Assembly: GCA_002286855.1 (NCBI GenBank)
Contig: NRSV01000066.1
Span: forward strand, 1 to 64,000
DNA from: Bipolaris cookei
Taxonomy: Eukaryota > Ascomycota > Dothideomycetes > Pleosporales > Pleosporaceae
Length of the DNA: 64,000 nt
Direction of reading: 5' to 3'
Every line of letters starts with the position of its first letter. Position 1 is the first letter of the stretch. Both the position numbers and the translations under genes were made by a program. The notes beneath the pieces are model-generated. The model ran no database searches. It saw only the letters and a program-made list of their open reading frames with translations, and was not told the DNA's origin. Below, piece after piece: positions 53,072 to 64,000 of this stretch.

Positions 53072-54463
53072 TCACCATCCTTCCAACTCCTGCACCTTGG
53101 TCTCCAAACTGGGTGGCTGAACGGGCATACCCTTCCTCAGCGCCCCTACAAGCGGATCCTTGCTCATAAACTCCTGTATCTTCTCCTCGGTGCTAACGTC
53201 TGTCTTGACGCGCTGGTACGCCATCCTCGATGGCATATCAATCGCGCTTAGAAACTTTTCTCTCCTGGCTTCCGACCATGCCTTCAGTAGCCTCTCTTCG
53301 TTAAGTGCTTTATCACCCATGATATGAATCAAGACTTCAGCGAGAGACGAAGCGTCTGCCATGCCGGAAGCAAGACCGAGGCCGGCGTAAGGGTTCGTTA
53401 GATGCGCAGCATCGCCTACGAGGCAAGTGTGAGAGGATGCGTGGTAAAGTGATTCGACGAGCCGTTGTTGTGCTTTGTACGGTGCTATCCGGGTGATTTC
53501 GTAGTCGATGGCTCCTTCGCTGTTCCTGCCTTTGTTTGGGAGCATGAGACAAAGCTTTTCATCTACATCCTTCTTGATCTCTTCTTCCGTAGTATTCAGA
53601 GGCACACCGTAGGATACGCGCCATAAAGGTGGCTTAGAGTCTGTTGCGTGATTGATCCGTCCGATGAGCCCATAGCTCTGTGGATCTATGATAAAATTGG
53701 CGTCGTAGAACCCGTGGCTGTGGAAGTCAAAGTACAGATCTGTAGCTACGAGTTGGGCCGCGAGCGTCTCGCCTTCTAATTTGATACCGAGCTCTTTTCG
53801 GATGGTAGAGTGGGCTCCAGATGCGTCGATGAGATATGCTGCTTCTATCCATTCAATCCCAAGGCGCGAAGAGGTAGGTGTAGGCGTCGTCTTGACATCG
53901 ACGCTATCTCGTGATGGTCTTAATCCAGTGACATTGACCCCAAGGCGAATTTCCGCCTTTGCATCCAAAGCAGCTAATCTTTCCATGAGTACTTGTTGAA
54001 ACATACCCTGAGGCAACAACAGCTGTCCCTTCCCCTTCATTCCCTCTCCTGAATTGTCAAACGTCTTTTCAGCGATAATCTTGCTTCCGTATTGCACACC
54101 ATTTCGGAAGCACAATCCCGAGCTTAAACTTCCAGTCTTGACCAGCTCAGGTAGCAATCCTTCTACTTTTGAGAATATGGGGTAGGTCGGGGGCTGGTGG
54201 GCCATTGCTCGTGTGGAACTAGGGTCAGGTTGCTCGGGTTCGATGACGATGACTTGGTTAGGGATATCCGACTGAGCTAGAAGAAGAGCAAGGAAAAGAC
54301 CGACACAACCACCCCCAGCTATCACGATTGGAAGGTTTTTTGATAATTTGCCATTGGCGTGGGATGTGCCGTTGGTTTTGGAAGTACCGTTGGTGTGAGT
54401 AGTTCCATTGCTGCCACCATGGTTAGGTGTAAAGTAGCTCGTAGCAGTGTTGGCAGTCGCCAT
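53072..54463 (-). CDS. FAD-dependent monooxygenase (PHBH type)
   Basis: A 463-residue intronless class A flavoprotein monooxygenase, acting with NAD(P)H and O2 on an unknown, probably aromatic or polyketide, substrate. The N-terminal 40 residues contain a repeated NGT/S motif (low complexity). FAD binding is shown by VIAGGGCVGLFLALLLAQ (GxGxxG type), the DASGAHSTIRKELGI segment and the late GD motif CLVGDAAHLTNPYAGLGLAS. No signal peptide or membrane anchor is visible. It resembles single monooxygenases of secondary metabolism, but no synthase is nearby. Confidence 0.92.
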   Translation of the reverse strand: MATANTATSYFTPNHGGSNGTTHTNGTSKTNGTSHANGKLSKNLPIVIAGGGCVGLFLALLLAQSDIPNQVIVIEPEQPDPSSTRAMAHQPPTYPIFSKVEGLLPELVKTGSLSSGLCFRNGVQYGSKIIAEKTFDNSGEGMKGKGQLLLPQGMFQQVLMERLAALDAKAEIRLGVNVTGLRPSRDSVDVKTTPTPTSSRLGIEWIEAAYLIDASGAHSTIRKELGIKLEGETLAAQLVATDLYFDFHSHGFYDANFIIDPQSYGLIGRINHATDSKPPLWRVSYGVPLNTTEEEIKKDVDEKLCLMLPNKGRNSEGAIDYEITRIAPYKAQQRLVESLYHASSHTCLVGDAAHLTNPYAGLGLASGMADASSLAEVLIHIMGDKALNEERLLKAWSEARREKFLSAIDMPSRMAYQRVKTDVSTEEKIQEFMSKDPLVGALRKGMPVQPPSLETKVQELEGW

Positions 54464-55607
54464 TCTCTCTGAAACTTATGTATATCTTCTGTAATCCGGT
54501 ATTCCTCACGTATATTGTACCGATTTTGATCAATGGACGAATGAAAGTAAATTAGAAAGATGGTAGCAGCCAGGCGATATAATCTCTGCCAAGGGCTCAC
54601 GTCTACGGCATCTCCACGATATACATTGCATATATACTTGCGAACGCGCATCCGGAGAAAGCATTGACGGATTATGTGGATGTGGTGTTGTCATGTTGGT
54701 ACCTGCGGAGCGGCCCCAACGCGGGGAACCGAGCACGGTTGCGAGAGCCTCAGGGTTCAACTAGCATTGTATGTCCCGAGGAAGAAGAGATGCTTCTCAA
54801 AAGGAAACAAAGCTATGCAGTTGTCCTGTTGGGAAAGCATAGTTATATTGTGTGATAGCTGGTTTGAGTACGGATATTCTCTTTACCGGAGCCTAGGGCT
54901 TATTCTTTTGTGGACCGTCCAATGTCAAGAGGCATCCAGAGTGGAAAGTCCCAATGTTGAATCTTCTATATTGGACGATCTCATGTGTTTTTCGACTCAG
55001 GGTATACTTATGAGGCTTTTGTATCTCGTTTCTGAATGATCATTCTTGGTAGTAGCCCTATCCGGAGGACACGGAAGGCAAATGAAGCATAAATGATGGT
55101 AGCTACTAAGTAAAAAAGAGGCTTATAGTATTTCATTGTCTGATGCGGCTCGACAGAAGATGAAATGGTTAACTGTAAGGTTTCTTAAGGTAGGGTTTGG
55201 ATGCTGTTTTGGTCTCCCTCGAACTCGTCGCGTGTACATTGTCGTTAGTCACTAGGCTTGATACCGGGTAAACGGCAAGCTGTAGGAGATGTGAAAACAC
55301 AGTGACGTTGCTTGTTTGCACAAAGATAATATTCTGATATTGTGAAGTTCAAATAGGAGAGGGTGGACAGGCATGTACTGGGCTGGAAAGGGGAAGGTGC
55401 TCAGATGGTGCGCCGAGGCAGAAGAGCTGTGGCTCATGAAATGTGGCTGATGACGTGCGCCACGCGGGCCGAAACAGCATAGTAGAACGGGACACGAATT
55501 GCCAAGTCAAGACAGCCTCGAATACTCCCTGGTAACGCGGCTTATCTGTTCTTTTCCAGAAACAAATATTCTCCATGAGGTAGCGATTACATAGCACGTC
55601 TCTCAGC
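54464..55607. other. intergenic, divergent upstream regions
   Basis: Between the monooxygenase and golgin start codons. The 121-residue plus frame at 54674-55039 and others lack recognisable content. Confidence 0.5.
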
Positions 55608-57702
55608 ATGTCTGCGCTAGCCACATCTGACCCGGCACAACAAAGTGGTAGGTGAGGTGGCAGCTTTCGGAGGTGCTGCTCAACTCCGCATCCCCGGTCG
55701 CAAGTGGTGGTGAAGCAACATGGAGTAACGGGCTAACAGACAGGCACAGGAACTTTGTCCAAGTCGCAAAAGAAGAAGAATAAGAAGAAATCAAACTCCA
55801 ATGCCAACAAGCCAGACGAGACGGCAAAAGCAAATGGCGGCAACGGCAAAGCGGCTTCAGACGATCATGACGATGATTCCGGGGGTGAAGGGGAGCAGCA
55901 GCAACAGCAAAATGTATGCCATACCTCTTGCATGCATGTCTGGGTACTAAAAATCCGAGATACAGAAGCCCACCGCGCATGCTGCAGACCCGGACGCCGA
56001 TGATGTAGACGACGAACCACCAGTGTCTCCAACAATACAAACAAACGGTACTCCACACCACAGCATTTCCTCTGCGATTGCTCTAGGATTGGCACGCTCA
56101 CGCTCGCATCAAGGGCTCTCTCCATCCCCACCGCCTGCCTCGGACACGAACGCCCGCCTCGATGCGATAGCAAAGGAGCGCGATGCGCTACGCCAGGAAG
56201 TCACCGAGCTCAGGAAGAGCCTAGAGGGCATTCAGAGCAAGCAGAGTGCAGGAGCAGCTGACGGGTCCCAATGCAACCATGAGGAGGAAATTCGAAGCCT
56301 AAGAGAGGAATTGGACGAGGCAAACGAGGGCAAGGAGCACTTTGAGACTCAGTATAAGAATCTGCTGGGCAGGGTAAACACAATCAAGACGAGTTTGGGT
56401 GACCGACTGAAGGCTGATGCGGTCGGTGCTCCTCTCTGCTGCTGTGTTGCAGCAAGTATCGTTCTAGGATGCTGACAAGTTGTAGGCTCGTATTGAAGAA
56501 TTCGAGACGCAAGTCGCGGACCTTGAAGACCAAACCCGGGAATTACAAGAGCACAACAACAGTCTCACAGAAGAGCTTGCAAAGCTACGACAGGAAAAGG
56601 AGGCACAAGCGTCAGAGATTGAGACCCTGCGAAGCCGTGCCACTCTGTCACAACAAAACTGGATCAAAGAACGTGATGAACTCATTTCCCGGGAGGCATA
56701 TGCAAAGGAAGAGTTTGAGAATGCAAAGCAAGCCATGCAAGACTGGGAGGTGCTAGCCATGAACGAGCGGTCATTACGTGAGAACCTTGCCGAGAAAGAT
56801 GCAGAGCTACGAGAGCAACTCGGGTCGATCAAGGATGAGTATGAGAAAGCTGCTAGGGACAGGGACACCAACAGTCAGGCTGTAGAAGGCCTACAAAAAG
56901 CGCTGCAGGAGGTCCAGAACCGTAAGTATCGTCGATTTTGTCTCGTTCCAGTAATCTAACAAGCTGCAGTAAGGAAAGCCGAGCTCAAAAAGTCTGTTGA
57001 GACGTATGAGCCACAAATCAACGAACTCCGTAAACAGGTACAAGCTGCAGACGCTGCTGCGGATGCCGCCAAAGCAGCACTTGAGTCGACAAAGAAAGAC
57101 CTTGAGCGAGCACTGCCATTTGAAAAGGAGGTCAAAGAGAAGAACCTACTTATTGGCAAGCTGCGGCATGAGGCTGTCACGCTGAATGAGCACCTCACGA
57201 AAGCCTTGCGCATCTTGAAGAAGGGCCGACCAGAGGATAATGTCGATCGCCAAATCATCACTAATTACTTCTTGCATTTCCTGAGCATCGACCGCAGCGA
57301 TCCTAAGAAGTTTGAGGCGCTGCAGTTGATTTCTGCGTTACTGGGGTGGACTGATGGTAAGTCTCCCATGACATTTACTACTGTGAGCATAATCTAACAT
57401 GGACTGCAGAGCAAAAGGAACAAGCAGGTCTCGCCCGCCCAGGCACAGCAACCAACTCTGGGGGTCTCCGCCTCCCCTTGGCCCCTTTCCGGCGGACACC
57501 ATCGACGCCGTCACTAAGCTCGGCAGTAGATCCTATGCTCATGGCTAGCAGCTCAAGCAACAAGGAATCGCTAGCCGAGCTATGGCAAGACTTCCTTGAG
57601 CGGGAAGCCGCCGAGGGCAAGGACGACGCTTCGAGAAGAGGAAGCACTGTGAGTCAGATGACCAGGACAGAGAGCGGGCTCGGCATCAGCGAAAAGAAGT
57701 GA
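55608..57702 (+). CDS. IMH1: GRIP-domain golgin
   Basis: Coiled-coil tether at the trans-Golgi, recruited through its GRIP domain by an Arl1-type GTPase. Six exons (55608-55647, 55744-55913, 55966-56421, 56486-56921, 56970-57356, 57410-57702) give 593 residues in frame. The N-terminus is Lys- and Gln-rich (SKSQKKKNKKK). A long coiled coil covers roughly residues 130-440 (KERDALRQEVTELRKSLE, then EELAKLRQEKEAQASEIETL). The GRIP region near residues 450-500 reads IITNYFLHFLSIDRSDPKKF then ALQLISALLGWTDEQKEQAG, typical of IMH1-type fungal golgins. A Ser-rich tail follows. Several short exons make this gene easy to mis-annotate. Confidence 0.9.
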
Positions 57703-57997
57703 ATTGCATTTAAGATGCATATACTGATATAGGACACACCGTATTCGTCTGCAAATTTCTGTGGACGTTGGCATAATAGAGCCCTCGGTGCTTGGTCACC
57801 TCGGATCGCTTGGTTCGATCTATACAAAGTGTCTCGTGTATGTCGTATGACTCGAGCCTAATGCCATGTGTTGTTACATTTTCAATGTACAAAAAATTCT
57901 CAATTCCCGTCCGACGCCGCTGTGCAGGTGGGAATATTGTCCAACGGAGAGAAAGCTGGATACTGCCATTCCTGCGCGATAATCACTTTTGGTGACA

Positions 57998-58599
57998 TCA
58001 TCTCCTCCAACCCGTGTGCTTTAAAATCTGTTCTTCCTTCTCCTTGCGTGGGTCGGGCTCCATAGTGCGCTTTCTCCGAGCCTCGTCTCGTCTCTCGCGT
58101 GCCAGCTGTTTGGCCTGCTTATCGGTAGGTCGGCGAATAGCCCAATTGATCTGGCCGAAGATGTTGGTTTTGATTGCTAGTACCGTCTGTTAGCTGTATG
58201 CACAGACTGTACCGTCAGCATTGTATTGAATAGCTACTTACCATCTACACAGTATGGGCAGAGAATGTGCAGCCGCTTAACCCTCCCACATGCTGAGCAT
58301 CTATTCAGCGATGTGATATCTTTCAGCCCTTTCCCTGCCATGAACCGTTGTCGCTTCTTGCGATACGATGTCTTTTTCTTGGGCACTGCATTGAGTATTC
58401 CGTCCCAGATGTCCGCTAATGACGGTATCTTTGGCAGTAATAGTGAGGGTATTGCGAGTGCGCCAAAAGGTGTGTTTAGTGCACCAAAGGGCTGTGCGAG
58501 GCGTTGTAGGGAAGGCACATTCAAGACGGGTCGCATGGAGGCATGGAGACCTGGTAGAATGGTCTGCCACAGCGGGGGGAGTGAGCGAGGAAGGGCCAT
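57998..58599 (-). CDS. MRPL32: mitochondrial ribosomal protein bL32m
   Basis: Large-subunit mitochondrial ribosomal protein. Exons 58599-58242 and 58176-57998 (65-bp intron) give 178 residues. The first ~70 residues are an import presequence, processed in yeast by the m-AAA protease. The mature part begins near AVPKKKTSYRKKRQRFMAGK and has the zinc-binding CSACGRVKRLHILCPYC (two CX2C pairs). Exon 2 supplies the basic tail (NIFGQINWAIRR onward). It is divergent from the septin gene, 330 bp apart. Confidence 0.92.
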
Positions 58600-58929
58600 T
58601 TCTCTCGTTGGGCTGCCCGCAATGTTGGCGATGGCGGTGATAGAGTTGCAAATTGTCGGCGCACGGGTGTCCGAGCGTGCAGGTCGCGCCTTACCGCCCT
58701 CCCACTAGCGCGCTTTCGCTTCCTAAGGCCGACCCCTTTCCCGCGCCTGGTGTCTCCGCGAGAAAGTCGCCAGCGCAGCGACCCTGACTATTTACTTCCC
58801 AACCAGAGACCCTACCTTTTTCTGTTTTTACCTTGTCCGTCTGCCACAAGGTCTAGTTCACCCATAACATATACTCTCCGCATCTCTTCTTAGCTACATA
58901 CCCGTCACCCGAGGCCCCCACCGCCCACA
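58600..58929. promoter_or_regulatory. shared short promoter of MRPL32 and the septin gene
   Basis: 330 bp between divergent ATGs. The septin side is CT-rich. I see no clear TATA box on either strand, as expected for housekeeping genes. Confidence 0.5.
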
Positions 58930-60124
58930 ATGGCTGCCGCGTACCAGAACCAGTCGCAGCCCATCTTCCCTGACAGCTATGTCGGTTTCGATAGCATCAC
59001 CAAGCAGATTGAGCGCAAGTCAATCAAGCGGGGCTTCCAGTTCAATGTCATCTGTGTTGGTAAGGACTGCTATTTGAACTGACTGTCTTGTGTACACGCC
59101 CGCTGACAGGTGTAACCAGGCCAGACGGGTCTGGGCAAGTCGACGCTCATCAACACGCTCTTCGCCTCGCACCTCATGGACAGCAAGGGCCGCTTCCAGC
59201 CCGACGAGGAGGTCCGCAGCACTACCACCATCCACCCGGTCTCACACATCATCGAGGAAAATGGCGTGCGTCTACGCCTCAATATTGTCGACACTCCCGG
59301 CTACGGCGACCTGATCAACAACGAACGCTGCTGGGACCCCATTGTCAAGTACATCAAGGACCAACACAGTGCCTACCTCCGTAAGGAGCTCACTGCTCAG
59401 CGTGAGAGGTACCTCCAGGACACGCGTATCCACTGCTGCTTGTTCTTCATCCAGCCATCTGGTCACGCCCTGAAGCCCATTGACATTGTTGTCCTCAAGA
59501 AGCTGAGCGAGTTTGTCAACGTCGTACCCGTCATTGCCAAGAGTGACAGCTTGACGCTGGAGGAGCGTGCCGAGTTCAAGCACCGGATAAAGGAGGAGTT
59601 TCAGTTCCACAACCTGCGCATGTACCCCTACGACAATGAGGAGGATGACAGCGAGGAAGTCCAGGCAAAGCAGGCCATTAAGGTATGCTGAAAGTGGACG
59701 GGTGTGTGATATGGGCAGTAGCTAACATGCTGTAGGAGCTCTTGCCCTTTGCCGTTGTGGGTTCCGAGAAGACTGTTGTCGTTAACGGCAAGAACGTCCG
59801 CGGTCGCCAGAACAAGTGGGGTATCATCAACGGTGAGCAACAGCATACCTATCTTTTTTTCTCACGCAAGTTGACTGACGCGTCGTAGTCGAGGACGAGA
59901 ACCACTGCGAGTTCGTATACCTCCGCAACTTCCTTACCCGCACCCACTTGCAAGACCTGATCGAGACGACCGCACAAATCCACTACGAATCGTTCCGTGC
60001 TAAGCAGCTGCTTGCGCTCAAGGAGAGCAGTGCCCACGGAGGCCACTCCTCGCGCCCCATCTCGCCTGCCGCTGATCGTGAGCTTAGCAGGAGCAGCCAG
60101 CGCATGACCATGAACGGGTACTAG
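58930..60124 (+). CDS. septin (Cdc10-like core septin)
   Basis: GTP-binding filament protein of the septin ring and cortex. Four exons (58930-59059, 59120-59682, 59736-59832, 59889-60124) give 341 residues. The P-loop GQTGLGKS (44-51) spans the first splice junction. The GTPase has DTPGYGD, the AKSD base-recognition motif and the septin unique element before a short C-terminus. It lacks the C-terminal coiled coil of Cdc3/Cdc11/Cdc12-type septins, and the opening SYVGFDSITKQIE plus NVICVGQTGLGKSTLINTLF resembles Cdc10 (AspD in Aspergillus). The polybasic stretch IERKSIKRGF before the P-loop is the usual phosphoinositide-binding site. Confidence 0.94.
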
Positions 60125-60778
60125 GACTTCCCGCACCATAGTCGCGTCGATAGCAATACAGGCAGGCCTGGCGGCCCTCCACCGCCGCGTATGGATCCAC
60201 GCACGGACAGACTCATTTCTATGATGGATCCGGCCTGAGCTTTGCGTGTCTGAGGGAGCAGTGCGTGAGGAGGGTAGTTTGGAACGTTTTGATACCAGTG
60301 CATCATCTAGCACGAAAATGGGGAGGGAGCGAGAGGCTTTGCAGCACACTTCAGATTTGACACTTTTCTCAATATCCTTTTAGTTACGATGGACCTTTTT
60401 AACTTCTTTCTGATCTCGTATGTCATAGCACGGTGTAGTGGTTGGGCTGAGACCTAGGTTGTCGCCCAGGTTCCTTCTAGGATAGCGAAGTAATTCGAAG
60501 TCAACTGGTCTTCACCATTGTTTGATACAGTGTGCAATGGCTTCCTTGCGGATGACCTTGTTTCCCATTTTCCCCATGCTCTTTCCTCTACCGGCTTCGG
60601 ATCAGGCCATTGTACATGGATGTTGTGAGACTTGCCGGATGGCGCCATGTAGCGGCTTCGGAGATGCGGCCCCACTGTTTCGTTCTGCCGCTCAATCGTC
60701 CTTGCATCTGTGGACGATACCGATACAAAATAGAGCCTAACTGTTCTGGGTAACACGGGTGTTGGTGTTTGGAAGACT
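60125..60778. other. intergenic between convergent genes
   Basis: 3' flanks of the septin and LTO1 genes. The overlapping frames at 60454-60782 have no recognisable content. Confidence 0.55.
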
Positions 60779-61426
60779 TCACCTCAACAGCTTTGACCCC
60801 GCAAAGTCCTCGATACTATCGTCGCCCTTATTTCCGCTGCCTTTCTTTGCTTGTCCTGTAATATGCACGGGTCCCCCGCTCTTTCCTCTGGCGGGTGAAC
60901 CGTCAGGTGACTTTGACGACGCCACAGTGATATCGGTTTCGCCAACAATGCGCTCAATGACTTTTGCCTTGGCTCCAGCCCTCTTGAACCGATCGTCAAA
61001 GTCAGCAACTGCTTCTTCAGTATTGGCCGTGTCGAAAGTCTCTGGGTCCGTCAAGGAATGCAGCAACGTGGTGTTGTTCTTTAACCTTTCATTCTTCAGA
61101 AGCAGTGGAATTCTCTCTTGGCTCTCTTTCTCATTAGCTCCTCCGTCTTCTGACTTGGTGGTTTGAACATTGCTTGTGTTCGGCTCAGAGGCGAGGCCGG
61201 GGAGCCGCAAACCCCATACTACGCTCCTCCCATGCAGCTCGCCAAGGGCGGCAAACTTCTCAAACCCTTTTTCGAGTCCAAATATTCGGCCTTCGATACG
61301 ACCGGCGTGGGCGCCGTCTGAGACGCCAAGGTCGTAGGCTGCAGTGTAGAGCGTGTCTTCTAAGGTCAGGAGGGCGTTGAAGGGGTCGTCAGAGACGTGA
61401 TCTTGAGACGTCGGCTGCTGAGACAT
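60779..61426 (-). CDS. LTO1: LTO1/ORAOV1-family protein
   Basis: Adaptor that, with Yae1, brings the cytosolic Fe-S assembly machinery to the ABC protein Rli1 (ABCE1) in yeast. The 215-residue single-exon frame starts at ATG 61426; an upstream TTG adds five codons. The diagnostic part is the deca-GX3 region in AAYDLGVSDGAHAGRIEG followed by RIFGLEKGFEKFAALGELHG, glycine every fourth residue. The rest is polar and probably disordered. The C-terminus ends SKLLR rather than the conserved tryptophan reported for LTO1 in yeast, so the CIA-recognition tail is not obvious. It is divergent from MES1. Confidence 0.8.
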   Translation of the reverse strand: MSQQPTSQDHVSDDPFNALLTLEDTLYTAAYDLGVSDGAHAGRIEGRIFGLEKGFEKFAALGELHGRSVVWGLRLPGLASEPNTSNVQTTKSEDGGANEKESQERIPLLLKNERLKNNTTLLHSLTDPETFDTANTEEAVADFDDRFKRAGAKAKVIERIVGETDITVASSKSPDGSPARGKSGGPVHITGQAKKGSGNKGDDSIEDFAGSKLLR

Positions 61427-61902
61427 TGGATGATGGTTCAAAGAATAACGTTGGTAGCCTTGTGTGATATCTCTTGAAGCAAGTTTTGTTTTTCAGTCAT
61501 AGACGTAGACAGTGCCGTATTGTCCCTCCAAGCTGCTTTCTTCGAGGGCTTACAAATCTAGTAGAATACAATATTTGCAGTACTTGGACTTTGCCCCTCA
61601 GGCCCGCGCCGAGCATAGATCGGATTCAGGGTTCGGTCATTTTTGTGGCGTTGGCGCGGCGGGGTCGGTTCTGGCGGGGCTGCTACAATCACACACATCG
61701 GAGCCTGTGGCTGTCGCGTTTGACTCAGAAACTCTATAATATCACAGCGTGGACCCATACATTCCGATATACACGTGCTGATCTCGTTTATCGTGTTTCA
61801 CAATTGATACATATTTTGTTTAAAGAGATAGCAGTAAGAATAGACGGCATCCTGTTCCCCAAAACACGATCACACTAACACCCTCATAGTACGCAACTTC
61901 CC
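61427..61902. promoter_or_regulatory. shared upstream region of LTO1 and MES1
   Basis: 476 bp between divergent ATGs. No frame supported, no clear TATA box. Confidence 0.45.
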
Positions 61903-64000
61903 ATGACCGAGGCACCAAAGAAGATTCTGCCCATCGAGGGCGAGCGCAATGTGCTCATTACTAGCGCTCTTCCATACGTAAACAATGTTCCACATTTGGG
62001 CAACATTGTCGGATCCGTACTTTCCGCCGACGTCTTCGCCCGTTTCTCGCGCGCACGAGGATACAACACGCTATACATTTGCGGTACAGACGAGTATGGA
62101 ACGGCCACAGAGACCAAGGCAATTGAAGAGAAGGTAACTCCCAAAGAGCTTTGCGACAAGTACTATGCGCTGCATAGCGAGGTCTACAAGTGGTTCAACA
62201 TTTCGTTTGATCACTTCGGACGTACACCTACACAGCAGCAGACTGATATCGCACAAGACATCTTCACAAAGCTTTACCAAAATGGCTATCTTGAGGAGCA
62301 AACAACAACACAACCTTACTGTGAAACACACAAGAGCTTTCTTGCTGATCGATTCGTCGAGGGAACATGTCCGCTGTGCGCCTACGATGATGCGCGAGGC
62401 GATCAATGCGACAAGTGCGGACATCTCCTTGACCCTCTGGAGCTGAAGAACCCCCGGTGTAAGCTCGATGGCGCAACACCAGTTCCGCGCGAGACCAAGC
62501 ACGTGTATCTCTGTTTGGACAAGCTACAGCCGCTAGAGGAGGAGTGGTTCAAGAAGGCAAGCAAAGAGGGCAACTGGAGCTCCAATGGTGTTCAGATTAC
62601 TTCCTCCTGGCTCAAGGAAGGTCTGCGACCGCGCGGTATCACGCGAGACCTGAAGTGGGGTACTGCAGTGCCTCTTGAGGTACGACAAATTCTTCAAAAT
62701 CTGGCCAGAACTCAACTGACCAAACCAGGGCTATGAGGACAAGGTTATGTATGTGTGGTTCGACGCGTGTATAGGCTACGTCTCGATTACAGCAACCTAC
62801 ACAGAAGACTGGAAGCAATGGTGGCATAACCCTGAGCAAGTCAAGCTCTACCAGTTCATGGGCAAGGACAACGTACCATTCCACACCGTTGTCTTCCCCT
62901 GCTCGCAGATTGGTACCAAGGACAAGTGGACCATGCTCAACACTATCTCGACAACTGAGTATTTGAATTACGAGAAGGGAAAATTCTCCAAATCAAGAAA
63001 CATTGGTGTATTTGGTAACAATGCTAAGGAGACGGGTATTCCATCTGATGTTTGGCGCTACTACCTCCTCTCGCATCGCCCAGAAACTGGAGATACCGAG
63101 TTCGAATGGGACGGCTTCATTGCGGCAAACAATAACGAACTCCTCAAGAACCTTGGCAACTTCATCAATCGCGTCATCAAATTTGTCAACAACGCAAAGA
63201 TCTACGATTCGGTTGTGCCTGATTACACCAAGTTTGACGACCCTTACTTTACCGAGCACAAGAAGAAGGTTAACGAGTTGCTCAAGACGTACATTACAGA
63301 GCTGGAAGATGTCAAGATCCGTGCTGGTCTTGCTACTGCGTTACACGTCTCAAGCTTGGGTAACTTGCTTCTGCAAGACAACCGCCTAGACAACAAGTTG
63401 GCCACTGAGCAGCCAGATCGATGCGCTGCTGTGGTCGGACTTGCGCTAAGCCAGATCCATCTTCTTGCCAGTCTGATTCAACCTTATATGTAAGTGAAAT
63501 CTTTCTTTTATGCTGTTTACATGGTCGGGACGGCGATAGGCGGAGTATTCATTGTACACACATCGGCGAGGGTCGTTCCGCGTGACACGGAGCCCTTGTA
63601 CACAGCTACACAAGACTATGAAACTGACATCATTGAACACATGGCTAACTGTGCGACAGGCCTGACACTACTACCGCCATCCTCTCGCAACTCAACGCAG
63701 AATTCCTTATCATCCCAGACACTTGGGAGGCACGTTCGCTGCCCGTTGGCCACAAGATCGGTACTGCCGGTTATCTCTTCACTCAAATCAAGCCCGAAAA
63801 AGAGCAAGAGTGGCGAGAGCAATTCGGAGGTGAAGAGGCTCGTAAAGCAAAGGAAGAAAAGGCCAAGAAGGCGGCGGCTAAGAAGGCTGAGAAGGAACGC
63901 AAGAAGGCAAAGAAGGCCGCTGGTGGTGACAAGACTGTCGAGGCTGCTGAGAAGGGACAAGATGGGCCTGCAGCGAAGACGGCAGAAGAGGAAGTATCGA
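61903..64000 (+). CDS. MES1: cytosolic methionyl-tRNA synthetase, 3' end outside window
   Basis: Class I aminoacyl-tRNA synthetase that charges tRNA-Met. Three exons are visible (61903-62679, 62729-63489, 63660 to the edge), about 626 codons. The class I signatures are HLGN (31-34) and KFSKS (344-348). The zinc-binding insert has CPLCAYDDARGDQCDKCG. The anticodon-binding helix bundle follows (NLGNFINRVIKFVNN). The visible C-terminus is a Lys/Glu/Ala-rich tail after FGGEEARK. The second intron is longer (170 bp). Filamentous-fungal proteins of this type start directly with the catalytic domain, as here, without the GST-like N-terminus of yeast Mes1. Confidence 0.95.

Noticed and set aside
1..64000. 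tRNA and rRNA genes
   Set aside because: I looked for the conserved B-box sequence (GGTTCGAATCC-like) with a matching acceptor stem. The one partial match, near 26708, lies inside the transposase relic and forms no cloverleaf.

Overview
The window looks like nuclear DNA of a filamentous ascomycete, most likely a dothideomycete of the order Pleosporales. The evidence is short GT-AG introns (42-170 bp, plus one GC-AG), intron-poor housekeeping genes, fungus-specific families (fungal rhodopsin-like 7TM protein, RTA1, Zn(II)2Cys6 factor, IMH1-type golgin), pogo/Fot and Tc1-like transposons with TA target duplications, and transition mutations of the repeat-induced point mutation (RIP) type. The order is inferred from gene content; no marker gene proves it.

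Positions 1-32,100 are a transposon-rich half. They hold six pogo/Fot-type elements (1-1412 cut by the window, 15974-17086, 17725-19659, 24854-25949, 25950-27990, 31012-32107), a solo pogo end near 15513, and a Tc1/mariner element with 294-bp inverted repeats (2980-4984). Only the 17725-19659 element has a full-length transposase, and that copy carries an N beside a suspicious 97-bp duplication. Three elements lost the DDE core but kept both ends of the transposase. Ordinary genes sit between them: MET6 (6253-8656), an SDR dehydrogenase (9655-10607), a seven-exon 7TM receptor-like gene (10830-12373) and a secreted FAD oxidase (13301-15061). Accessory-looking genes are also here: a secreted cysteine-containing protein (1987-2742), a degenerate RNase III-like gene (20698-21280) divergent from a HerA/FtsK-like ATPase gene (21886-23540), an Hsp20 with a split alpha-crystallin domain (28233-29198) and a 70-residue secreted peptide (29987-30199).

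Positions 32,700-40,700 are transitional: a Zn(II)2Cys6 regulator (32760-34000) convergent with an RTA1 membrane protein (34258-35297), a bacterial-type S1E serine protease (36655-37782), then about 3 kb without a supported gene that holds two small repeat arrays.

Positions 40,700-64,000 are gene-dense and essentially free of transposons: TatD nuclease, GH94-like phosphorylase, WD40 protein, lipoate ligase, a small hypothetical protein, C2H2 factor, FAD monooxygenase, golgin, mitochondrial bL32, septin, LTO1 and the start of cytosolic methionyl-tRNA synthetase, which runs off the right edge. Exon boundaries were placed by hand from splice signals and reading phase; every multi-exon model given closes in frame.
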